This document shows positions 59,145 to 64,000 of a stretch of DNA of 64,000 nucleotides, one piece after another; position 1 is the first letter of the stretch, and each line of letters opens with the position of its first letter. The DNA is taken from positions 124,001-188,000 of the forward strand of contig NZ_LGSI01000068.1 in the NCBI RefSeq assembly GCF_001698815.1, given 5' to 3'. The stretch is from Pseudomonas syringae (GTDB lineage: Bacteria; Pseudomonadota; Gammaproteobacteria; Pseudomonadales; Pseudomonadaceae). The notes beneath the pieces are model-generated. The model saw only the letters and a list, made by a program, of their open reading frames with translations, had not been told where the DNA came from and made no database searches. The position numbers were made by a program, and so were the translations under genes.

Positions 59145-61478
59145 ATGCCTCGTAAACAACAAGCTCGCTTGGGTATGAAAGCCCTGCTCATTCATGAAGA
59201 CCTTACGGCATTGACAGCGGCAGGCAGGGCCGTCAGAGAAATGGCTGAGGTGCTGGAACAGCGCCAGGTTGAAGTGATTCTCGCGCAAAGTGCGCTGGAC
59301 GCCATCGCCATCATCAATGCCGATCCCATGGTGCAATGCGTCCTGCTGGACTGGGACCTTGACCTGGACGATGGTCACGAAAAAGCCATGACGGTGCTCA
59401 ATGCAGTACGCGCCCGCAGTGAAGCCCTGCCTATTTTCCTGTTGGCTGATCGCAGCAGTGCCGCCACTGTCCCCCTTGAAGCCATGCAGAAGTCCGATGA
59501 CTTTATCTGGCTACTTGAGGACACCATCGCGTTTATTGGCGGGCGCATCGTCGCGGCCATCCAGCGTTATCGGGAAGCGGTACTGCCACCCATGTTCTCG
59601 GCATTGGTGAAGTTCTCCCAGGTGTATGAATATTCGTGGCATACGCCGGGACACACCGGTGGGACGGCATTCCTGAAGTCCACGGCCGGGCGGGCTTTTT
59701 TCGATTATTTTGGCGAAAACCTGTTCCGTTCCGATCTGTCGATTTCCGTCGGCGAACTGGGATCGCTGCTCGATCATTCCGGCCCCATCGGCGCCAGCGA
59801 AGTGTATGCGGCACGCGTTTTCGGCGCCCATCGCACGTACCACGTCACCAATGGCTCATCGACATCCAATCGGGTCATCCTGATGGCCAGCGTCACCCGC
59901 GACCAGGTGACGCTGTGTGATCGCAATTGCCACAAGTCGGTCGAACACGCCATGACCATGTCCGGCGCGATCCCGACGTATCTGATCCCGTCGCGCAACC
60001 ATTACGGCTTGATCGGGCCGATTCCGCCGGAACGTCTGAGCGCCAGCTACATCAGCGAATCCATCGCCAATAATCCGCTGGTACACAACGGCATCGATCC
60101 GACACCGATGCACGCGATCATCACCAACTCGACCTACGACGGGCTGTGCTACAACGTGCGCCGGGTCGAGGAGCTGCTGGGCGAGAGCGTTGACCGATTG
60201 CATTTTGACGAAGCCTGGTTTGGTTACGCGCGTTTCAATCCGATGTACCACGAGCGTTTTGCGATGCATGGCGAACCTGCCAGCCACGGCGCCGACCGGC
60301 CGACGGTTTTCGCCACCCAGTCCACACACAAGCTGCTCGCCGCACTGTCCCAGGCGTCGATGATTCATATCCGCGATGGCCGTCGCCCCATCGATCACGC
60401 ACGTTTCAACGAGGCGTTCATGATGCATGCCTCGACGTCGCCCAATTACGCGATCATCGCGTCCAATGATGTCAGCGCCGCCATGATGGAGGGGCCGGGT
60501 GGCAAGGCCTTGACCGACGATTCGATCCGCGAGGCGGTCTCGTTCAGGCGCATGCTGGCGCGCCTCAATGCTGAGTTCCTGGAGAAGGGCGAGTGGTTCT
60601 TCAATGTCTGGCAGCCGGATACCGTGTTCGATCCCGCGCAAGGCAAAGACATCGCGTTTCATACCGCCAGTGATGATCTGCTGGCCAGCGAACCCGCCTG
60701 TTGGGTCCTCAAGCCCAATGCTCCCTGGCACGGGTTTGGCGACATCGAAGACGGTTATTGCCTGCTGGACCCGATCAAGGTCTCGATCACCTCGCCTGGC
60801 ATCCTCGCGGGCGGCGGCATGAGCGGGCAGGGCATTCCTGCCCAGGTGTTGACGGCGTATCTGGATCGGCAAGGCATCGTCGCCGAGAAAACCACTGATT
60901 TCACCATCCTGTTCCTGTTCTCCATCGGCGTGACCAAAGGCAAGTGGGGCACGCTGGTCAATGCCTTGCTCGATTTCAAGCGTGACTTCGATAACAACGC
61001 GCCGCTGGAAGTGGTGCTGCCAGCCCTGATGGCTGCGCATGGCGCGCGCTATCGCGGTCTGGGCCTGCGCGATCTGTGCGAAACCATGTTCGCCAGCATG
61101 GCGCACCTGGACACCACCGCTGCGATGTCCCGGGGTTTCTCTACCTTGCCGGTTCCGGACTTGAGCCCGGTGCGCGCTTACGAGCAACTGGTGCGCGGCA
61201 ACGTTGAAGTAGTGAGCCTGGAGCAGATGGCGGGGCGCACCGTGGCCACTGGCGTGGTGCCTTATCCACCTGGCATTCCGTTACTGATGCCCGGCGAAAA
61301 CGCCGGCCCCGCAGACGGCCCGTTACTTGGTTATCTCAAGGCTCTGGAAGCCTTTGATCATCGATTCCCAGGCTTCACCCACGACACCCATGGCGTGGAA
61401 GTGGAGGAGGGTCTTTATAAGGTCCGCTGCCTGACAACGCCGAACGCCACCCCATACGTAACAGAGGTTACCCAGTGA
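59145..61478 (+). CDS. Orn/Lys/Arg decarboxylase (class III PLP, LdcA-like)
   Basis: 777 aa from the ATG at 59145 (AGGAAG upstream). Residues about 1-125 form the receiver-like wing domain. The PLP core follows: YSWHTPGHTGGTAFLKS, GSSTSNRVILMAS, DRNCHKSVEHAM, HFDEAWFGYARF, and the PLP lysine in ATQSTHKLLAALSQASMIH. The C-terminal domain has YPPGIPLLMPGE. It resembles P. aeruginosa lysine decarboxylase LdcA more than the ornithine enzyme next to it. Specificity for lysine, arginine or ornithine cannot be set from motifs alone. It overlaps the next gene by four bases. Confidence 0.9.
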   Translation: MPRKQQARLGMKALLIHEDLTALTAAGRAVREMAEVLEQRQVEVILAQSALDAIAIINADPMVQCVLLDWDLDLDDGHEKAMTVLNAVRARSEALPIFLLADRSSAATVPLEAMQKSDDFIWLLEDTIAFIGGRIVAAIQRYREAVLPPMFSALVKFSQVYEYSWHTPGHTGGTAFLKSTAGRAFFDYFGENLFRSDLSISVGELGSLLDHSGPIGASEVYAARVFGAHRTYHVTNGSSTSNRVILMASVTRDQVTLCDRNCHKSVEHAMTMSGAIPTYLIPSRNHYGLIGPIPPERLSASYISESIANNPLVHNGIDPTPMHAIITNSTYDGLCYNVRRVEELLGESVDRLHFDEAWFGYARFNPMYHERFAMHGEPASHGADRPTVFATQSTHKLLAALSQASMIHIRDGRRPIDHARFNEAFMMHASTSPNYAIIASNDVSAAMMEGPGGKALTDDSIREAVSFRRMLARLNAEFLEKGEWFFNVWQPDTVFDPAQGKDIAFHTASDDLLASEPACWVLKPNAPWHGFGDIEDGYCLLDPIKVSITSPGILAGGGMSGQGIPAQVLTAYLDRQGIVAEKTTDFTILFLFSIGVTKGKWGTLVNALLDFKRDFDNNAPLEVVLPALMAAHGARYRGLGLRDLCETMFASMAHLDTTAAMSRGFSTLPVPDLSPVRAYEQLVRGNVEVVSLEQMAGRTVATGVVPYPPGIPLLMPGENAGPADGPLLGYLKALEAFDHRFPGFTHDTHGVEVEEGLYKVRCLTTPNATPYVTEVTQ

Positions 61479-63658
61479 ATCGTTTGAAAATTGCTGCCAG
61501 TCTCGCCAGCCGCAGCAGCTTCGCCACCTCGCGTACCGTGTTGGAGTTCAACGAAACCGATCTGACCGACATCGCGGCAGCGGTCATCAGTGCCGAAGAC
61601 GTCCGCAACGGCCTGCTGGAAGTCATCCGCACATCCGGGTTCGATATCCCGATTTTTTTCGCGGTCACTGCCAAAGACCAACTGACCCCGGAGAACTTGC
61701 CGAGCATCGAACATGTGCTGCTGCAAATCAGCGGGGTGTTCGACCTGGGCGTCGATGATGCGCAGTTCTATGGCGACAAGCTCGAAACCGCCGCCAGCCA
61801 GTATGAAGAAGCCTCGTTGCCGCCATTCTTCGGTGCGCTGAAACACTATGTGGAGCGTGGCAATTCGACGTTTGCCTGTCCGGGTCATCAAGGCGGCCAG
61901 TTCTTTCGCAAACATCCGGCCGGTCGGCAATTCGTCGAATTCTTCGGCCCGACCCTGTTCCGCGCCGACCGCTGCAATGCCGATGTCGAGATGGGCGATC
62001 TGCTGATCCATGAAGGCGCCCCGCTGGAAGCACAGAAGCGCGCGGCTCGGGTGTACAACGCCGACAAGACCTACTTCGTGCTCAATGGCACCTCAGCCTC
62101 CAACAAGGTGGTGACTAATGCCTTGCTGACTCCGGGCGACGTGGTGCTGTTCGACCGCAACAACCATAAGTCTGTGCATCAAGGGGCATTGTTCCAGGCC
62201 GGCGCGACCCCGCTGTATCTGGAAACCGCACGCAACCCCTACGGTTTTATCGGCGGTATCGACGCCCACTGCTTCAACGAAGACTATCTGCGTGAACAGC
62301 TGCGCACCGTCGCGCCACATAAAGCCGATGAGCCTCGGCCGTTCCGCCTGGCGGTCATCCAGCTGGGCACCTACGACGGCACGATCTATAACGCTCGCCA
62401 GGTGGTGGATCGCATCGGTCATTTGTGTGACTACATTTTGTTCGACTCAGCCTGGGTAGGTTATGAGCAGTTCATCCCGATGATGAAAGACTGCTCGCCG
62501 ATGCTGCTGGAACTGGGCCCGGAAGATCCCGGCATCTTCGTGACCCAGTCGATCCACAAGCAACAAGCGGGATTTTCCCAGGCGTCGCAGATCCACAAGA
62601 AAGACCGCCACATCAAAGGTCAGGATCGCTACTGCAATCACCATCGTCTGAACAATGCCTTTATGGCTCAGGCGTCAACCAGCCCGTTTTACCCGCTGTT
62701 CGCCTCGCTGGACGTCAACGCCCGCATGCACAGCGGACGCAGCGGCCTGCGTCTGTGGAGCGAGTGCGTCCATGCTGGCATCGAGGCGCGCAAGCTGGTC
62801 ATGGACAACTGCACATTGATTCGCCCATTTGTGCCGCCAACCATCGACGGCCGTTATTGGCAGGACTACTCGACGGATGTGATCGCCAACGATCTGCGCT
62901 TCTTCAAGTTTCACCCCGATGAGCGCTGGCATGCGTTCGAGGGTTATACCGACGATCAATACTTCATCGACCCGTGCAAACTGTTGTTCACCACGCCGGG
63001 TATTGATGCAGTCACCGGCGCCTATACCGAATTTGGCGTGCATGCCGGGATATTGGCCACCTTCCTGCGCCAGTACGGCATCGTGCCGGAAAAGAGCGAC
63101 CTGAACTCCATTCTCTTCCTGCTGACGCCCGCTGAAGGCAAAGCGAAGATGCAGCACCTGGTGGCGCAGATCGCGCGTTTCGAGCGCTTCATTCATGACG
63201 ATGCGCTGCTCGCTGAAGTGCTGCCCAACTTGTATCAGGCCAATCAGGTCCGTTACCACGGCTACACCATCGGCCAGCTGTGTCGTGAGATGCACCAGTT
63301 GTACGTGCGCCATGACGTCAAACGGTTGCAGAAGGAGATGTTCCGCAAGGCCAGCATGCCGCCGATTGTCCTCAATCCACGGGATGCCCATCTGGAGTTT
63401 GTACGCGGGCATTGCGAATTGATCGCCTTGCAGGACGCCAAGGGCCGGATCGCTGCCGAAGGCGCCTTGCCATATCCGCCGGGTTTGCTCTGCGTGGTAC
63501 CCGGCGAGGTATGGCAAGGCCCGGTATTGGAATACTTCCTGGCGCTCGAAGATGCGATCAATCACTTCCCTGGCTTCAACCCCGAGTTGCAGGGTGTGTA
63601 TCTGCGCGTAGAAGAAGATGGCCGAACCCGCGCCTACGGGTATGTCATCAAGCAATGA
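61475..63658 (+). CDS. Ornithine decarboxylase (SpeC/SpeF type)
   Basis: A 727-aa class III PLP enzyme starting at GTG 61475, within the stop of the previous gene (GTGA). It matches remembered E. coli SpeC closely: GNSTFACPGHQGGQFFRKHPAGR, FDRNNHKSVHQGALFQAGATP, FDSAWVGYEQFIPMM, PLP lysine in TQSIHKQQAGFSQASQIHKKD, ALPYPPGLLCVVPGEVW. It makes putrescine from ornithine in the cytoplasm. It is followed by a potE-type antiporter, the arrangement of the E. coli speF-potE operon, so acid resistance or putrescine export is likely. Confidence 0.93.
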   Translation: MNRLKIAASLASRSSFATSRTVLEFNETDLTDIAAAVISAEDVRNGLLEVIRTSGFDIPIFFAVTAKDQLTPENLPSIEHVLLQISGVFDLGVDDAQFYGDKLETAASQYEEASLPPFFGALKHYVERGNSTFACPGHQGGQFFRKHPAGRQFVEFFGPTLFRADRCNADVEMGDLLIHEGAPLEAQKRAARVYNADKTYFVLNGTSASNKVVTNALLTPGDVVLFDRNNHKSVHQGALFQAGATPLYLETARNPYGFIGGIDAHCFNEDYLREQLRTVAPHKADEPRPFRLAVIQLGTYDGTIYNARQVVDRIGHLCDYILFDSAWVGYEQFIPMMKDCSPMLLELGPEDPGIFVTQSIHKQQAGFSQASQIHKKDRHIKGQDRYCNHHRLNNAFMAQASTSPFYPLFASLDVNARMHSGRSGLRLWSECVHAGIEARKLVMDNCTLIRPFVPPTIDGRYWQDYSTDVIANDLRFFKFHPDERWHAFEGYTDDQYFIDPCKLLFTTPGIDAVTGAYTEFGVHAGILATFLRQYGIVPEKSDLNSILFLLTPAEGKAKMQHLVAQIARFERFIHDDALLAEVLPNLYQANQVRYHGYTIGQLCREMHQLYVRHDVKRLQKEMFRKASMPPIVLNPRDAHLEFVRGHCELIALQDAKGRIAAEGALPYPPGLLCVVPGEVWQGPVLEYFLALEDAINHFPGFNPELQGVYLRVEEDGRTRAYGYVIKQ

Positions 63659-63739
63659 TCCATCTTGAGGGGCGACAGCAATCTCTTGCTGGCGTTTTCA
63701 CTGGAATACCGCGCCTTGCGAAAGGCGCAGGAGTGCAAC

Positions 63740-64000
63740 ATGGTTAGCGCAGTCAAGAAAATGAACGTGGTCCAGCTAACGGTGCTGACGGCGATCAACA
63801 TGCTGGGCTCGGGGATCGTCCTGTTGCCGTCCAAGCTGGCGCAAGTGGGGACGATTTCGATCTTTTCCTGGATCGTCACCGCACTGGGTTCCCTGGCGCT
63901 GGCGTATGCCTTTGCCAAGTGCGGACGGTTCAGCCGCAAGCCTGGCGGCATGGGCGGTTATGCCGAATATGCGTTCGGCCGGTCCGGCAACTTCATGTCC
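63740..64000 (+). CDS. potE: Putrescine:ornithine antiporter PotE (partial)
   Basis: The first 87 codons are present before the window ends. AGGAG lies six bases before the ATG. VVQLTVLTAINMLGSGIVLLPSKLAQVGTISI and GGMGGYAEYAFGRSGNFM match remembered E. coli PotE and cover the first two membrane segments. It exchanges ornithine for putrescine across the inner membrane. Its position after the ornithine decarboxylase supports the assignment. Confidence 0.93.
   Translation, partial: MVSAVKKMNVVQLTVLTAINMLGSGIVLLPSKLAQVGTISIFSWIVTALGSLALAYAFAKCGRFSRKPGGMGGYAEYAFGRSGNFMS

Noticed and set aside
1..64000. CRISPR arrays, rRNA genes, complete tRNA genes, intact insertion sequences
   Set aside because: No regularly spaced repeats, rRNA sequence, full tRNA fold or transposase with terminal repeats was recognised on reading through the window.

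Overview
The window reads as chromosome of a fluorescent-type Pseudomonas. The evidence is the gene content: mexEF-oprN with mexT and mexS, the ptxS-kgu 2-ketogluconate operon, an MvaT-family H-NS-like protein, the lexA2-imuA-imuB-dnaE2 mutagenesis cassette, ahpC/ahpF, and DUF1652-type small proteins. GC-rich coding sequence with long spurious antisense frames fits the same genus. All names are assigned from remembered protein families and visible motifs; no database search was run.

Layout. 0-5.9 kb: end of a receiver-domain protein, a KfrA-like coiled-coil DNA-binding protein divergent from a tyrosine recombinase, then ahpC, ahpF, gloA and a secreted small protein. 5.9-14.3 kb: an MvaT/MvaU-like gene, a membrane-anchored HEAT/TPR protein, and the mexE-mexF-oprN efflux operon on the minus strand. 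14.4-17.3 kb: a LysE exporter divergent from an Lrp-type regulator, and a Fic protein.

17.4-30.3 kb is an accessory block that I interpret as an integrated island. Its right end holds a P4-type integrase lying against the 3' end of mexT. A diverged copy of the last ten mexT codons sits at the left end, and paired TGCCCCC repeats occur near both ends. The left arm also carries the 3' part of a tRNA-Pro(GGG) gene. Cargo is an MBL-hydrolase/membrane-protein module, a truncated second MBL gene fused tail-to-tail to a truncated RBBP9-like hydrolase gene, a TonB receptor, a second RBBP9-like hydrolase, a cysteine desulfurase, a cysteine synthase and an aldo/keto reductase. As a result mexT-mexS (30.3-32.7 kb) are about 16 kb from mexE, whereas in P. 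aeruginosa mexT lies beside mexE.

33.4-44.4 kb: an unusual PP-loop ATPase followed by a MocR-type regulator, an XPD/DinG-like helicase with a predicted nuclease domain, pgm, a pirin, a UvrD-like helicase with eight exact GX3 repeats, and a DUF1652 protein. 44.7-51.4 kb: kguE-kguK-kguT-kguD under ptxS, with two PtxS palindromes visible, then an MFS transporter. 51.6-58.2 kb: a secreted histidine phosphatase, then lexA2-imuA-imuB-dnaE2, with a palindrome covering the lexA2 ribosome binding site and start codon. 58.2-64 kb: a single-domain response regulator and an operon of two class III PLP amino-acid decarboxylases plus the start of potE, which together form an ornithine/putrescine exchange module.
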